From NCBI RefSeq assembly GCF_006494715.1, contig NZ_CP041151.1, positions 2,356,001 to 2,420,000 of the forward strand: DNA of 64,000 nt. The letters run 5' to 3'. A program made the translations under genes and the position numbers. Origin of the DNA: Shewanella sp. SNU WT4. GTDB lineage: Bacteria > Pseudomonadota > Gammaproteobacteria > Enterobacterales > Shewanellaceae. Positions 54,478-64,000 of the stretch are shown here, piece after piece; the first letter of the stretch is position 1, and every line of letters begins with the position of its first letter. The notes beneath the pieces are model-generated. The model worked only from the letters and a program-made list of their open reading frames with translations. It did no database searches and was not told the origin of the DNA.

Positions 54478-55221
54478 ACACCACTGCCCAGACGCTAATG
54501 TCTGCCAATGCTCATTATCCGTCAGCGGCCGCGTGGCTATCACAGAAACCACATCGTTAGGTGTGGTTTCTTTATTAAAATCAATCACCACATCGGTATC
54601 GACTAATCTTGCCTCCCCAAATGGCGCCTTGCGAGTAATAAAACATAGATTATTACTGCAAAAACTCAGCAAATAATCCCCATCCGACAGCAACATATTA
54701 AACACGCCTAAGGCGCGCAGTTCATTCGCTAACGTGGCTATGTAATCAAATACTGCTCGTATCTCAGGTGGCGCTTGATAACCAAACTTATCCACCAGAC
54801 TATCTAAAAGCCAACAAAAGGCGAGTTCGCTGTCAGTGTTGCCCACAGGGGTAAATCGCAAAGGGGTTAACTTGTCTTCGTAGTCAGTCAATTGACCATT
54901 ATGGGCAAAAGTCCAATTGCGTCCCCATAACTCACGGCTAAACGGATGGGTATTGACCAAACATACGGCGCCGCGATTGGCTTGACGTATGTGACTAACC
55001 ACCACTTCAGCTTTAATCGGGTAGCGTTTAATCAGTGAGGCAATTTCAGATTGGCTGCTCGGGCAAGCATCTTTAAAGGTGCGACTACCCTTACCTTCAT
55101 AAAAGGTGATACCCCAACCATCAACATGCGGGCCTGTGATGCCACCACGTTCGGCTAATCCAGTGAAACTAAACACTATATCCGTTGGCACATTAGCGCT
55201 CATGGCCAATAACTCGCACAT
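54430..55221 (-). CDS. Class II glutamine amidotransferase (YafJ-like)
   Basis: The start has a TAAGGAG box. After Met1, Cys2 is the N-terminal nucleophile (MCELLAMS), followed by family segments [20 protein letters not shown] and [10 protein letters not shown]. At 263 residues it is a stand-alone GATase II domain; the acceptor of the released ammonia is unknown. It overlaps the convergent DUF3108 gene by 48 bases at the 3' end. Confidence 0.87.
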   Translation of the reverse strand: MCELLAMSANVPTDIVFSFTGLAERGGITGPHVDGWGITFYEGKGSRTFKDACPSSQSEIASLIKRYPIKAEVVVSHIRQANRGAVCLVNTHPFSRELWGRNWTFAHNGQLTDYEDKLTPLRFTPVGNTDSELAFCWLLDSLVDKFGYQAPPEIRAVFDYIATLANELRALGVFNMLLSDGDYLLSFCSNNLCFITRKAPFGEARLVDTDVVIDFNKETTPNDVVSVIATRPLTDNEHWQTLASGQWCLFRRGECCHISEVVT

Positions 55222-55298
55222 AAAATCTCCTTAACGACTCAAGCCCAATCGCAGTGTAACCCGCATAAAACCGAGTTTACACAACAAAGTTTCACAAG

Positions 55299-55320
55299 CA
55301 TTTAAACAATTGTTTAAATG
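55299..55320. promoter_or_regulatory. PsrA-like operator upstream of fadE
   Basis: A perfect 22 bp palindrome centred on TTTAAACAATTGTTTAAA lies 133 bases before fadE. From memory it matches the PsrA fatty-acid-degradation operator of Shewanella and relatives. A similar site precedes the acyl-CoA dehydrogenase gene at 63269. Confidence 0.7.
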
Positions 55321-55452
55321 ATCTTGTATTCTTAATGATGAAAGTTTAACTTTTAGCCACCATTGAGGTCAGACCACAAGCAGAGCTTGTGAGTTGGACC
55401 AAAGTTTTAACCTGCAAGTTATGTTGGTAAATTTAGTCGAAAGGAGATTTAC

Positions 55453-57900
55453 ATGACTACCTCGATTTGGATCCTCGCGCTAATTGCCGTAATGGCGAGT
55501 GCGGCTTACCTCAGAGTCACTCTGATGTCGGCCACGCTAGCTATTGCTGTAGTTATGATTGTTGGTACTAGCATAGATGTTATAGGTTGGTACTCATGGC
55601 TAGTCTTTGCTGCCATTAGCTTACCTTTGAATGTCTCATCCTTCAGAGAAAGCGTTATCAGCCGGCCTCTGCTAAAAATATATCGCGGTATCATGCCTGA
55701 AATGTCACGCACCGAAAAAGAAGCGATTGATGCAGGAACCACCTGGTGGGAAGCCGATTTATTTGCGGGTAATCCGGATTGGAAAAAACTCCATAACTAT
55801 CCAGTGCCACATTTATCTGTAGAAGAACAAGCGTTTATCAATGGCCCAGTTGAGCAAGTGTGCGCCATGTTAAATCAACATCAAGTGTCTCACCAGTTAG
55901 CCGACTTACCGCCTGAAATTTGGCAATACTTAAAAGAGCACGGCTTTTTTGCCATGATCATTAAGAAAAAGTACGGTGGTTTAGAGTTTTCAGCGTTCGC
56001 GCAATCGCGGGTACTACAAAAGCTCTCAGGTGTCAGTACTGAGCTGGCCTCAACCGTAGGGGTACCGAATTCATTAGGCCCTGGCGAGTTACTGCAACAC
56101 TATGGCACTGAAGCGCAAAAGAATTATTATCTGCCGCGCCTAGCTAAAGGTGAAGATATCCCTTGTTTTGCCCTCACAAGCCCAGAAGCAGGCAGTGATG
56201 CGGGCTCTATTCCTGATGTTGGCATAGTGTGTAAAGGCCAATGGCAAGGTAAAGAAATTGTGGGTATGCGCTTAACATGGAACAAGCGTTATATCACCCT
56301 AGCGCCAGTTGCGACTGTATTGGGGCTCGCGGTTAAATTGCACGACCCAGAAAAGTTATTAGGTAATGTACGAGAGCTTGGTATCACCTGCGCCTTAATT
56401 CCCACCAACACCCCAGGGGTTGAAACCGGCCGGCGCCATTTTCCACTCAATTGTATGTTCATGAATGGTCCGACGCGCGGCCAAGACGTATTTGTACCGC
56501 TGGATTACATTATTGGTGGCCCAAGCATGGCCGGCCAAGGTTGGCGCATGTTGGTTGAATGTTTATCCGTAGGTCGCGGCATCACCTTACCTTCCAATGC
56601 CACTGGTGGCGTTAAGACGATGGCGTTAGCAACCGGCGCTTACGCCCGCATTCGCCGTCAGTTTAAGCTGCCAATTGGTAAGCTTGAAGGCATTGAAGAG
56701 CCAATGGCGCGTATTGGTGGTAATGCTTATTTAATGGATGGCGTAACCAGTTTAACCACTACTGCCATTGATTTAGGTGAAAAGCCTTCCGTTATTTCCG
56801 CCATAGTTAAATATCACTTAACCGATAGAATGCAGCGCTCAATTATCGATGCTATGGATATTCATGGCGGTAAAGGCGTGTGTCTTGGCCAGAATAACTA
56901 CCTTGGCCGTGGTTATCAAGCCGCGCCCATTGCCATTACCGTTGAAGGCGCCAATATTTTAACCCGCTCTATGATCATTTATGGACAAGGGGCTATTCGC
57001 TGCCATCCCTATGTATTAACGGAAATGGACGCGGCCTTTAATCCAGACCCACATCAAGGACTGAGTGATTTTGATGCTGCCATTTTTGGCCATATTGGCT
57101 TTACCATCAGCAATTTAGTCAGAAGTGTATGGTTTGGGATCACAGACTCACGCTTCAGCAATAGTCCTTATAGCGATCAAACTAAGCGGTATTATCAGCA
57201 CCTTAATCGCCTCAGCGCCAATATGGCTTTGTTAAGCGATTTAGCCATGGCAACCCTAGGCGGCAATTTAAAACGCAAAGAGCGGATTTCAGCACGCCTT
57301 GGTGACATTCTAAGTCAAATGTATTTGGCAAGCGCCGCCCTTAAGCGCTATCAAGATGAAGGCCGTCAGAAGGCTGATTTACCCTTGCTACAATGGGGCG
57401 TGGAAGATGCATTATTTAAAGCGCAAACGGCATTAGATGAGTTATTAGATAACTTCCCTGCTAAATTGGGCTTAGTGCTGCGTCCTTTAATCCTGCCTTT
57501 TGGTCGCCCATTTAAGCGCCCAAGCGATGTGCTTGATCATAAAGTCGCCGTCATCATGCAAACCCCAAGCGCCAGTCGTGAGCGTTTAGGTGCTGGTCAA
57601 TTTTGGCAAAACTGCCCGAACAATGCCGTTGGCATTCAAGAGCAAACCTTGAGAGATATTCTGAAAGCTGAGCCCTTATATGAGAAAGTCTGCCAAGCTA
57701 AAGGCGAAAAACTGCCCTTCATGTGGCTAGATAAAATTGCCGCAGAGGGTAAAGCGTTAGGCATATTGAAAGACGAGGAAGTGGAACTGTTAGTTCAAGC
57801 AGAAATTGGCCGAATGGCATCGATTAATGTCGATGATTTTGACCCGCAGGAATTAATGGCCAACAACCTCAGCAATGAGCGCGCCCACCAGGCAGCCTAG
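55453..57900 (+). CDS. fadE: Acyl-CoA dehydrogenase FadE
   Basis: The 815-residue length matches the unusually long enterobacterial FadE. Two to three hydrophobic segments (~1-60) are followed by the dehydrogenase core: [18 protein letters not shown] (near 240), [21 protein letters not shown] and [12 protein letters not shown]. It catalyses the first, FAD-dependent step of fatty-acid beta-oxidation at the inner membrane. The ATG follows AAAGGAG. The PsrA-like palindrome upstream implies repression that is lifted by long-chain fatty acids or acyl-CoA. Confidence 0.95.
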   Translation: MTTSIWILALIAVMASAAYLRVTLMSATLAIAVVMIVGTSIDVIGWYSWLVFAAISLPLNVSSFRESVISRPLLKIYRGIMPEMSRTEKEAIDAGTTWWEADLFAGNPDWKKLHNYPVPHLSVEEQAFINGPVEQVCAMLNQHQVSHQLADLPPEIWQYLKEHGFFAMIIKKKYGGLEFSAFAQSRVLQKLSGVSTELASTVGVPNSLGPGELLQHYGTEAQKNYYLPRLAKGEDIPCFALTSPEAGSDAGSIPDVGIVCKGQWQGKEIVGMRLTWNKRYITLAPVATVLGLAVKLHDPEKLLGNVRELGITCALIPTNTPGVETGRRHFPLNCMFMNGPTRGQDVFVPLDYIIGGPSMAGQGWRMLVECLSVGRGITLPSNATGGVKTMALATGAYARIRRQFKLPIGKLEGIEEPMARIGGNAYLMDGVTSLTTTAIDLGEKPSVISAIVKYHLTDRMQRSIIDAMDIHGGKGVCLGQNNYLGRGYQAAPIAITVEGANILTRSMIIYGQGAIRCHPYVLTEMDAAFNPDPHQGLSDFDAAIFGHIGFTISNLVRSVWFGITDSRFSNSPYSDQTKRYYQHLNRLSANMALLSDLAMATLGGNLKRKERISARLGDILSQMYLASAALKRYQDEGRQKADLPLLQWGVEDALFKAQTALDELLDNFPAKLGLVLRPLILPFGRPFKRPSDVLDHKVAVIMQTPSASRERLGAGQFWQNCPNNAVGIQEQTLRDILKAEPLYEKVCQAKGEKLPFMWLDKIAAEGKALGILKDEEVELLVQAEIGRMASINVDDFDPQELMANNLSNERAHQAA

Positions 57901-57946
57901 TCAATAGCGAGTCATTGGCGAATTCAGCGCCAGTTACACGCATTTA

Positions 57947-57974
57947 AAATGCCGGTTAACTCCGGCATTTTTTA
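57947..57974 (+). terminator. Terminator after fadE
   Basis: AAAATGCCGG and CCGGCATTTT form a strong hairpin with a TTAACT loop and a trailing T run, 46 bases after the stop. Confidence 0.85.
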
Positions 57975-58005
57975 TGAGCCAAATTTTGGCCTCACACTTA
58001 ACCAT

Positions 58006-58037
58006 AAAAAAATAGCCCTCATCCGAGGGCTATTTTT
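58006..58037. terminator. Second, bidirectional hairpin between fadE and pssA
   Basis: AAAATAGCCCTC pairs with GAGGGCTATTTT around an ATCC loop, flanked by A and T runs on both sides. It could terminate both convergent genes. Confidence 0.75.
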
Positions 58038-58081
58038 ATGATGGTAAGGCAATGATTGACCTAAAGGCGCTTGCGACAAAA

Positions 58082-58128
58082 CAAGTCAACTAAAGCAAGT
58101 AACTAAAGCAAATAACTAAAGCAGTTCA
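58082..58128. repeat. Short tandem repeats downstream of pssA
   Basis: Three to four imperfect 13-base units of the form CAAGTAACTAAAG follow each other, then degrade into TAACTTAAGTAACT. Non-coding. Confidence 0.6.
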
Positions 58129-58160
58129 AGTAACTTAAGTAACTGATTAAGTTAAGCTGA

Positions 58161-59540
58161 TTACAAAATGCGTTTTAGCAAAAAACCAGCTTTAATACGG
58201 TTAATGCGAGTCATCAAGGTTTTTACTGGCGCAGGATACTCATCAATAGTATCAATCTGGCTGTAGTGATATAAGCGCTCAGTGTGAGTCAAAATGAACT
58301 CTTGCTCAGCTTTAAACTTATCAGCCCATACCCCTTGCTCGTCACTCAGCAATAAGCCGTTTTCGAGATCCAGTGCCCACGCTCTTGGGTTCAGGTTAGA
58401 GCCTGTCAGCAAGTGGCGCTTATTATCAACACTTAAGCCTTTTAAATGAAAGCTGTTGTTCTCATGCTTCCAGATATGGATATTAAGCAAACCATTATCT
58501 ATGGCCCATTGCTGCTTAGTGACAAACTTTCGCAGTGATTGCTCGTACAGATAAGGGACGCCGCCAATAGTGTTGAAAGGCTTATCTGGTGAGATATAAA
58601 AATCATTAGCCGTTTTATCACCTACGACTATGTCGAGGCGCTTGCCATTGCGTAAATGCTTATTCAGCGCCCGCACTAAGGCCAAAGGTGGATTAAAGTA
58701 AGGCGTACAAATAAAAGCCGACTGCTCACTTTGATCTATCATCGCTAAGATGGCGCGGTTAAGCTGATTGTTTTTGCGACCTAGGCCAATGAGTGGCGTA
58801 ACCCGAGTCCCAAATTTTTGCGGTGTGAATTGATAACGAGCCGCCCCTAAACGCTTTTTAAAATTGCGGATGTCAACTTTAGCTGGTAAGACTTCATCAC
58901 TTGGCTGCTGCGTCAAACTTGATACGGCAGGATCATTGACTAGGCTTGATAACATCAATTCGCGCATGCTAGTCGCAAGCTCAGGCGATTCAATCACATA
59001 GTAGCGGTCAAAACGATAGCGATCGAATTGTTGCAGGTAGATGTTATTGAGACTCGCACCGCTATACAGTACGGTATCGTCAATCACAAAACCTTTAAGG
59101 TGTAATACGCCCATGAGTTCACGGGTTTTAACCGGAACACCTAAGATATCAATTGGATGCTCTGCCAACTGGTTGACTCGACGGTAACGTAAATAGTTAC
59201 CACTATCGCCTTTATGACCAATCAAACCACGACGAGCACGATGAAAATCAACAAACACCTTAACGTCTAACGCCGGATTTTGTTGTTTAGCCGCCATCAG
59301 CGCATCAAGAACCTCACGCCCAGCTTCGTCGTCTTCAAGATACAAGGCGGCCAAATAAATGGCATGCTTTGCACTGGCGATACGCTGGAGCAACTCATTC
59401 TTAAATAGCTTTGGTTCTAATAACCAATGCAAAGATTCTGGTTCTAGTCTTATCCCACCAAGCTTACTCAGCAAGGCTTCCTCCTTAAACAAAATAAATG
59501 GCAAACTTATCGTGTCGGTATCGATTGTGGAGAATTTCAT
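58161..59540 (-). CDS. pssA: CDP-diacylglycerol-serine O-phosphatidyltransferase (PLD-type)
   Basis: The protein is colinear with Escherichia coli PssA: YLAALYLEDDEAGREVLDAL, VDFHRARRG, LGVPVKTRE. The two catalytic HKD motifs are HLKGFVIDDTVLYSGASLNN and HLKGLSVDNKRHLLTGSNLN, and the C-terminus ends LLKRIL. It makes phosphatidylserine, the precursor of phosphatidylethanolamine, at the inner membrane. I place the start at 59540 (459 residues). An in-frame ATG at 59591 is possible, and neither has a strong ribosome site. Confidence 0.93.
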   Translation of the reverse strand: MKFSTIDTDTISLPFILFKEEALLSKLGGIRLEPESLHWLLEPKLFKNELLQRIASAKHAIYLAALYLEDDEAGREVLDALMAAKQQNPALDVKVFVDFHRARRGLIGHKGDSGNYLRYRRVNQLAEHPIDILGVPVKTRELMGVLHLKGFVIDDTVLYSGASLNNIYLQQFDRYRFDRYYVIESPELATSMRELMLSSLVNDPAVSSLTQQPSDEVLPAKVDIRNFKKRLGAARYQFTPQKFGTRVTPLIGLGRKNNQLNRAILAMIDQSEQSAFICTPYFNPPLALVRALNKHLRNGKRLDIVVGDKTANDFYISPDKPFNTIGGVPYLYEQSLRKFVTKQQWAIDNGLLNIHIWKHENNSFHLKGLSVDNKRHLLTGSNLNPRAWALDLENGLLLSDEQGVWADKFKAEQEFILTHTERLYHYSQIDTIDEYPAPVKTLMTRINRIKAGFLLKRIL

Positions 59541-59766
59541 CAAATTGCCAATATAAACAATAAGGTGAGAAATTACCGACTTAGTTAACAATGGGCAAGC
59601 GTTTTCGCCCGAAACTCAGATAAATGCCTAAAGCTGTGCATCATAGCAGTTAAATCCTTCACAGAAAATCATGCTTATGTTGGTTAACCACATTTAATAA
59701 ACCTTGCCCCTAGGCTGTGACCAGCACACTTGTTACAATCAAGCATCACATTTTTGAGACTGTTTT

Positions 59767-59952
59767 ATGACTAAATCTGCATTGTTATCGGCATTATTAA
59801 CCTTAGTGCTGACCTTAGTGGCCGCTTATGGACTGTTCCATTTTAAGAGCCAACTTGGCTTGTTTATTGTTCCTATCTTTATGTTATTAGTCTTTATGGT
59901 GACTTTTACCTTGCATCGTTTGCTTGAATCAAAAATGCCGCAAGATGTATGA
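59767..59952 (+). CDS. Small two-segment membrane protein
   Basis: The 61-residue product has two hydrophobic helices (~5-25 and ~29-50) and a short charged tail. It overlaps dacB by four bases (ATGA), which argues that it is translated and coupled to dacB. No known family. A link to cell-wall work is a guess from coupling only. Confidence 0.6.
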   Translation: MTKSALLSALLTLVLTLVAAYGLFHFKSQLGLFIVPIFMLLVFMVTFTLHRLLESKMPQDV

Positions 59953-61445
59953 AAATCATTACCTTAGCAGTACTCAGCGCGTTAGCCTTTAGTAGTCACT
60001 CTTATGCGAGTGACTTACCGTCTTTAGGGGATGCTGTCACTCAACATAAGTCCCTCACGACTCATAACGCGCTGTGGCTGTTATGGCCTGACAAGCAAAT
60101 ACAAACCGTAAATGCTAATCAACTATTAATTCCGGCGAGCACCCAAAAACTACTAGTGACAACCGCGGCAGTGCTCGCTCTAGCGCCAGATGTAAGCTTT
60201 GATACTGAGCTCACCGTCACAGGCTCACTAGAAAACCATGTGCTAAACGGCAATATTCATATCAACTATAGCGGCGATCCTAGCTTTTCCCTTGATAAGC
60301 TCCATCAATTATTATCTGAGCTCTCGCGCTTAGGCATTAAGCACATTGCTGGCGATATTATTTTATCCCACCAACAACTGCACTTACCTAGCTATCCTGA
60401 TGAGCGAGCGTCAGGCTGGTTGTGGGATGAATTATCTATTTGTTACGCAGCCCCCGTCAGTGCCTTTAACATCAATGGCAATTGCCAACAGGCAAGCTTA
60501 AGCGCGGCAGGATTATCAAGCAGCATTACAGCCATAGCCCCTAACATCCTTGAACTCACCAGCACGGCGCAATTTAGCGATAACGCAGAGTGTGTGCTGC
60601 GAGCAAGCCAAATCGGCGTTAATAAAACTCAACTTAGTGGCTGCATAAACGCAAGCTCCACCGTTAACTTGCGCCTTGCCATTGATTCGCCGCAAGCGGC
60701 CAATCAAGCACTTATTCGCCAATGGTTAATTGCGCAGAAGATTACCTTAAACGGTGATATTAGGGCGCTACAACAACAACACGAAGTGAGTCAGGCTACA
60801 TCAGTCGAGCTCACGACTGGCAACACTAGCCTAATTGCTAAAAAAATCATGCCATCGCGCAGCCTACAAGAGCTGATACAACAATGCTTACTGGATTCAA
60901 ACAATTTAATTGCGGATTCACTACTCAAACAATTAGGCCAGAAAACATATCAAGAATGGAGTTTCGCCGCTGGCGTTAAGGCCATGGTGAGTATTTTACA
61001 AGACGCAGGAATTACCCTTGATGGCGCTAGCTTTGAAGATGGCTCAGGCTTATCGCGCTATAACCAAATGACAGCCGCGCAGCTTGGACAAGTGCTGCAA
61101 TTAATTAATAGCGACCCCAAACTTGCGGTGATTAAACGCAGCTTACCCATAGCGGGTAAGTCAGGAACCCTGAGATATAAATCTGGATTCACCAAGGAGC
61201 CTTTAGCGGGCGTGGTAGCGGCCAAGACCGGTGGTATGGCTGGTGTGAATAATTTAGCGGGATACTTAACAACCTCACAAGGTGAGGTAAGTTTTGTCAT
61301 TCTAGAAAATGGGGTACCTGGTACCAACGCCATTAAATCACAATCATTCCCAAATACGCGTAAGGAACAAGTTAAGCCACCCGCAGCATACTTGTCCTTG
61401 GCTCCGACAGTTTTAAAGCAAGTACTGCAGCAACAGAGCCATTAA
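59949..61445 (+). CDS. dacB: D-alanyl-D-alanine carboxypeptidase/endopeptidase (PBP4)
   Basis: This 498-residue periplasmic enzyme has a signal peptide ending HSYAS and the penicillin-binding motifs S-x-x-K at Ser64-Lys67 (PASTQKLL), SNN (LLDSNNLIADSLL) and KTG (AAKTGGMAGVNN). The ~150-residue insert after the first motif is typical of the S13/PBP4 class. It trims or cleaves peptidoglycan cross-links. It is coupled to the small membrane protein encoded before it and ends in a hairpin. Confidence 0.94.
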   Translation: MKIITLAVLSALAFSSHSYASDLPSLGDAVTQHKSLTTHNALWLLWPDKQIQTVNANQLLIPASTQKLLVTTAAVLALAPDVSFDTELTVTGSLENHVLNGNIHINYSGDPSFSLDKLHQLLSELSRLGIKHIAGDIILSHQQLHLPSYPDERASGWLWDELSICYAAPVSAFNINGNCQQASLSAAGLSSSITAIAPNILELTSTAQFSDNAECVLRASQIGVNKTQLSGCINASSTVNLRLAIDSPQAANQALIRQWLIAQKITLNGDIRALQQQHEVSQATSVELTTGNTSLIAKKIMPSRSLQELIQQCLLDSNNLIADSLLKQLGQKTYQEWSFAAGVKAMVSILQDAGITLDGASFEDGSGLSRYNQMTAAQLGQVLQLINSDPKLAVIKRSLPIAGKSGTLRYKSGFTKEPLAGVVAAKTGGMAGVNNLAGYLTTSQGEVSFVILENGVPGTNAIKSQSFPNTRKEQVKPPAAYLSLAPTVLKQVLQQQSH

Positions 61446-61449
61446 CGAC

Positions 61450-61473
61450 AATGCGGACTCGATAGTCCGCATT
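61450..61473. terminator. Hairpin after dacB
   Basis: AATGCGGACT and AGTCCGCATT are complementary around a CGAT loop, five bases after the dacB stop. The convergent acyl-CoA dehydrogenase ends 51 bases further. Confidence 0.65.
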
Positions 61474-61523
61474 GCATTATGAGCTTAACAAGCATCAAAT
61501 TTTTTGATGATTGAATTAACTAC

Positions 61524-63269
61524 TTAAAACCATTCAGCCAAAGGCGCCATAATGGTGTGCTCACCACTATTGACTTGCGCTAGATGGTAATCAGATTTAG
61601 CCAGTAACTTATTGATGTAAAAATCGGCGATCGCCTGCTTTCTTTGTTTAAACGATAAGGTTTCACTGGTCGCTAACGCGCTCATTTTCAACCAGTAGTA
61701 GCCGTAAATCGCATAACCAAAAGCATCGAGATAATCAACCGCCACGGCATTAACTAAATGCGGTGACTCAAGTTTTTGCTGATTAATCACTATGCCACTT
61801 TTAATCAGTGCCTGCAGTCGCTCTTTTACCGCTAATGCATGAGTTGCATTAACATCGAGCGCATCAATTTCTTGTATGACTTCATCAATAAATTGCTGCA
61901 GCGTTTCAAGATTATCACCCAGAACTTTCCGTCCGAGGAAATCCAGGGCCTGGATACCATTGGTACCTTCATAGATTTGGGCAATTCGGGTGTCTCGCAC
62001 CAGTTGTTCAATACCAGACTCTCGAATATAACCATGCCCACCAAAGACTTGCTGCGCCATAATAGCCACATCTAAGCCTCTATCCGTGAGGAAGGCTTTA
62101 GCTACCGGCGTTAATAGACCTACATAGCGTGATGCTTTGGCTTTAATGGCATCATCTTGGCTAAATTTTGCTAAATCAAGCTGTTGACCAGTATGCAGGG
62201 CTAATGCGCGCCCGGCTTCGGTTAAACTTGCTATGGTAAGCAGCATGCGACGCACATCACCATGAACAATAAGCGGCGCTTGCTGATCGCCCCCCCCTAC
62301 TGCTTGGCCTTGTAAACGCTCTTTGGCATAAGTGCCCGCCATTTGATAAGCCGCCTGCGAGCAGCCTAATCCTTGAATGCCTATGGCCAGACGCTCATAG
62401 TTCATCATAGTAAACATACACACTAGGCCGCGATTGGCTTTACCAATCAAAAATCCGCGAGCATTGTCATAATTCATCACACAAGTGGCCGAACCTTTAA
62501 GCCCCATTTTGTGTTCGATTGAACCTACGGTAACACCATTGGGACCCGCTATCGACTGGTCGGAATTAACAGTAAACTTAGGCACTAAAAACAAAGATAA
62601 GCCATTAGAATCTGGTAACTTAGCTAACACTAAGTGAATGACGTTTTCAGTTAAATCGTGATCGCCACCAGTGATAAAAATCTTACTGCCAGTGATCAAA
62701 TAACTATCATCATCCTGCGGCTCAGCTTTAGTTCGAATGTTTCTTAAATCAGAACCCGCTTGCGGCTCTGTCATATCCATAGCGCCTGACCACTCGCCTG
62801 AATATAACTTAGGTAAAAACGTCTGTTTCAATTCATCTGTGCCATGGGCATGAATGCATAATGCCGCGCCAGCCGTTAATGAGTTATATAAGGTAAAGGC
62901 GTTACAGGCACCGTAACCCATCTCATCCACAAGCAAGCCCAACATTTTTGGCATTCCCATACCGCCAAAATCCAGTTCACCACATAATCCTATCCAGCCG
63001 CCGTCAACAAATTCTTGATAAGCCTGTTGATACCCCTCAGGAGTGATTACTTGGCCGTCAGCAAAGCTGACACCTTGTTCATCGCCACTACGATTTAATG
63101 GATAAACTAAATTTTTACTTAAGTTGGCAGACTCATCTAGGATAGCTAACGCTGTATCCATATCGATATGTTCTGCTAAAGGCGCAATCTCCGCCCACAT
63201 TTGGCGAGCATCAAAAACCTTGTCTAACAGAAAACGCATTTCATCAAGCGGAGCTTCATATGGATACAT
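61524..63269 (-). CDS. Acyl-CoA dehydrogenase with C-terminal extension (DmdC-like)
   Basis: The 581-residue protein has the acyl-CoA dehydrogenase core: AMDMTEPQAGSDLRNIRTKA (near 165-185), ITGSKIFITGGDHD and QVFGGHGYIRESGIEQLVRDTRI (near 400). It has the extra C-terminal domain of the long ACAD group, which includes 3-methylmercaptopropionyl-CoA dehydrogenase DmdC and FadE5-type enzymes. It oxidises an acyl-CoA whose chain type cannot be told from sequence alone. The PsrA-like site just upstream suggests co-regulation with fadE. Confidence 0.9.
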   Translation of the reverse strand: MYPYEAPLDEMRFLLDKVFDARQMWAEIAPLAEHIDMDTALAILDESANLSKNLVYPLNRSGDEQGVSFADGQVITPEGYQQAYQEFVDGGWIGLCGELDFGGMGMPKMLGLLVDEMGYGACNAFTLYNSLTAGAALCIHAHGTDELKQTFLPKLYSGEWSGAMDMTEPQAGSDLRNIRTKAEPQDDDSYLITGSKIFITGGDHDLTENVIHLVLAKLPDSNGLSLFLVPKFTVNSDQSIAGPNGVTVGSIEHKMGLKGSATCVMNYDNARGFLIGKANRGLVCMFTMMNYERLAIGIQGLGCSQAAYQMAGTYAKERLQGQAVGGGDQQAPLIVHGDVRRMLLTIASLTEAGRALALHTGQQLDLAKFSQDDAIKAKASRYVGLLTPVAKAFLTDRGLDVAIMAQQVFGGHGYIRESGIEQLVRDTRIAQIYEGTNGIQALDFLGRKVLGDNLETLQQFIDEVIQEIDALDVNATHALAVKERLQALIKSGIVINQQKLESPHLVNAVAVDYLDAFGYAIYGYYWLKMSALATSETLSFKQRKQAIADFYINKLLAKSDYHLAQVNSGEHTIMAPLAEWF

Positions 63270-63290
63270 GACTGATTCTCAAAAAGATAA

Positions 63291-63309
63291 TTTTAAACAC
63301 TTGTTTAAT
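63291..63309 (-). promoter_or_regulatory. PsrA-like operator before the acyl-CoA dehydrogenase gene
   Basis: TTTTAAACACTTGTTTAAT is an imperfect copy of the fadE palindrome, 22 bases upstream of the start codon, where a repressor would block transcription. Confidence 0.6.
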
Positions 63310-63536
63310 TTACCTGCTATTAACAGACAAATAAAGCCTTGGCGCCACTTAAATAAGAGTTTGTGATTGTTGTTAGCTAAATTTATTCGGCAGGCTTTTT
63401 ACTTTATGAGCCAAGACTGGCTAAGGGCCAATTTATCTAAGAAAGACTGGAAAATGCTATGACGGTAATAGTGGACTTGGTGATTAAGTAGAGAGAATGA
63501 AAACTCTATAAGGGACAATATTCGCAGAAAAAAGGG

Positions 63537-64000
63537 TAGTGTTCATAATTCTGTGTCATTTCAGTAAAATATTCAAAAACAGGAATGACACATGACCCAA
63601 CCTTTTAACTTCGAACAAGCCCTTAAAGATCTGCAGTCAGGTAAAAGCCTCACAGGTAAAGACAGCATTCTTGGTCCACTGATCAAGCAACTCACTGAAG
63701 CGGCTCTCCAGGCTGAGCTTGAGCAGCATTTAGCGCATGATCCTCTGCCTAATCGTAAAAATGGCAAAACCCCTAAGACCATTAAGCATCCGTCCGGTAA
63801 CTTTGAGTTAGACACCCCTAGAGACCGCAATGGCACTTTTGAACCTCAGTTTATTAAGAAAAATCAAACTACGCTAACCGATGAAATCGAACGTAAAGTG
63901 TTATCGATGTTCAGTATAGGTATGAGCTATCGCGATATTAATCAACATGTTGAAGATATGTATGGGATCAATGTATCTAACGCAACAGTCAGTGCTATCA
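63537..64000 (+). mobile_element. IS256-family element, left part (runs off the right edge)
   Basis: The end (GTAGTGTTCATAATTCTGTG) and all following sequence match the inverted copy at 21462-22054. The element continues beyond the window. Confidence 0.88.
63592..64000 (+). CDS. IS256-family transposase, N-terminal part
   Basis: The frame from the ATG at 63592 is open to the window edge (136 codons). It contains TQPFNFEQALKDLQSGKSL and MSYRDINQHVEDMYGINVS, as in Mutator-family transposases. The catalytic acidic residues lie beyond the edge. It differs from the truncated copy at 22003 by only a few bases (for example Phe versus Leu in EPQ(F/L)IKK), so the two are recent copies. Whether it is intact cannot be judged. 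Confidence 0.9.
   Translation, partial: MTQPFNFEQALKDLQSGKSLTGKDSILGPLIKQLTEAALQAELEQHLAHDPLPNRKNGKTPKTIKHPSGNFELDTPRDRNGTFEPQFIKKNQTTLTDEIERKVLSMFSIGMSYRDINQHVEDMYGINVSNATVSAI

Overview
The window looks like a chromosomal segment of a Shewanella-like marine gammaproteobacterium. This rests on the gene content (FadE with PsrA-type operators, PLD-type PssA, DacB, a 2-aminoethylphosphonate cluster, many IS3-family elements) and on a GC content of roughly 44% judged by eye. Genus is an inference; there is no rRNA or tRNA gene to anchor it.

Region 1 (1-17 kb) is an accessory island rich in probable anti-phage genes. At the left edge a trypsin-like protease gene runs out of the window behind a metallo-beta-lactamase-fold gene and an XRE regulator. 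Next comes an integration module: an excisionase-like gene, a tyrosine integrase and an HD-domain gene that is translationally coupled to the integrase. A three-gene operon of unknown function follows (5.6-7.1 kb, first gene nuclease-like). Then comes a tightly overlapping operon read leftwards from 15.8 kb: DUF262 protein, GmrSD-type DUF262/HNH protein, NERD-RecD-like helicase and TPR/OB protein, with a DUF4236-SH3 membrane protein downstream. Two decayed IS91 transposase 3' ends and two diverged copies of a ~270 bp direct repeat lie around these operons.

Region 2 (17-23.2 kb) is a transposon graveyard. Two intact-looking IS3-family elements have canonical A_AAA_AAG frameshift sites. A group II intron 3' half sits in an IS3 transposase gene, which itself sits in an IS256-type element, which in turn truncates another IS3 element.

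Region 3 (23.7-36.4 kb) holds a secreted serralysin-type metalloprotease, an IS3 element killed by an amber codon, and a complete 2-aminoethylphosphonate uptake and degradation cluster (phnR, fused permease, phnT, phnS, divergent phnWX). Operator-like palindromes and a Pho-box-like site lie in the divergent promoter. A Tat-exported PhoX-type phosphatase follows, so this block is about phosphorus scavenging.

Region 4 (37-48 kb) holds azlCD and a four-gene signalling operon: CHASE1 hybrid kinase, a UrtA-like binding lipoprotein, a Cache hybrid kinase with a decayed Hpt, and a response regulator.

Region 5 (48-63.3 kb) is mostly housekeeping. A MarR regulator with a cysteine cluster faces DUF2024 and Rof-like genes across a 44 bp near-perfect palindrome. 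Then come HlyIII, TapT, peptide deformylase, an alkyltransferase-like protein, DUF3108, a class II glutamine amidotransferase, FadE, PssA, DacB and a second acyl-CoA dehydrogenase. Both dehydrogenase genes carry PsrA-like palindromes. The window ends inside a second, inverted copy of the IS256-type element found at 21.5-22.05 kb.
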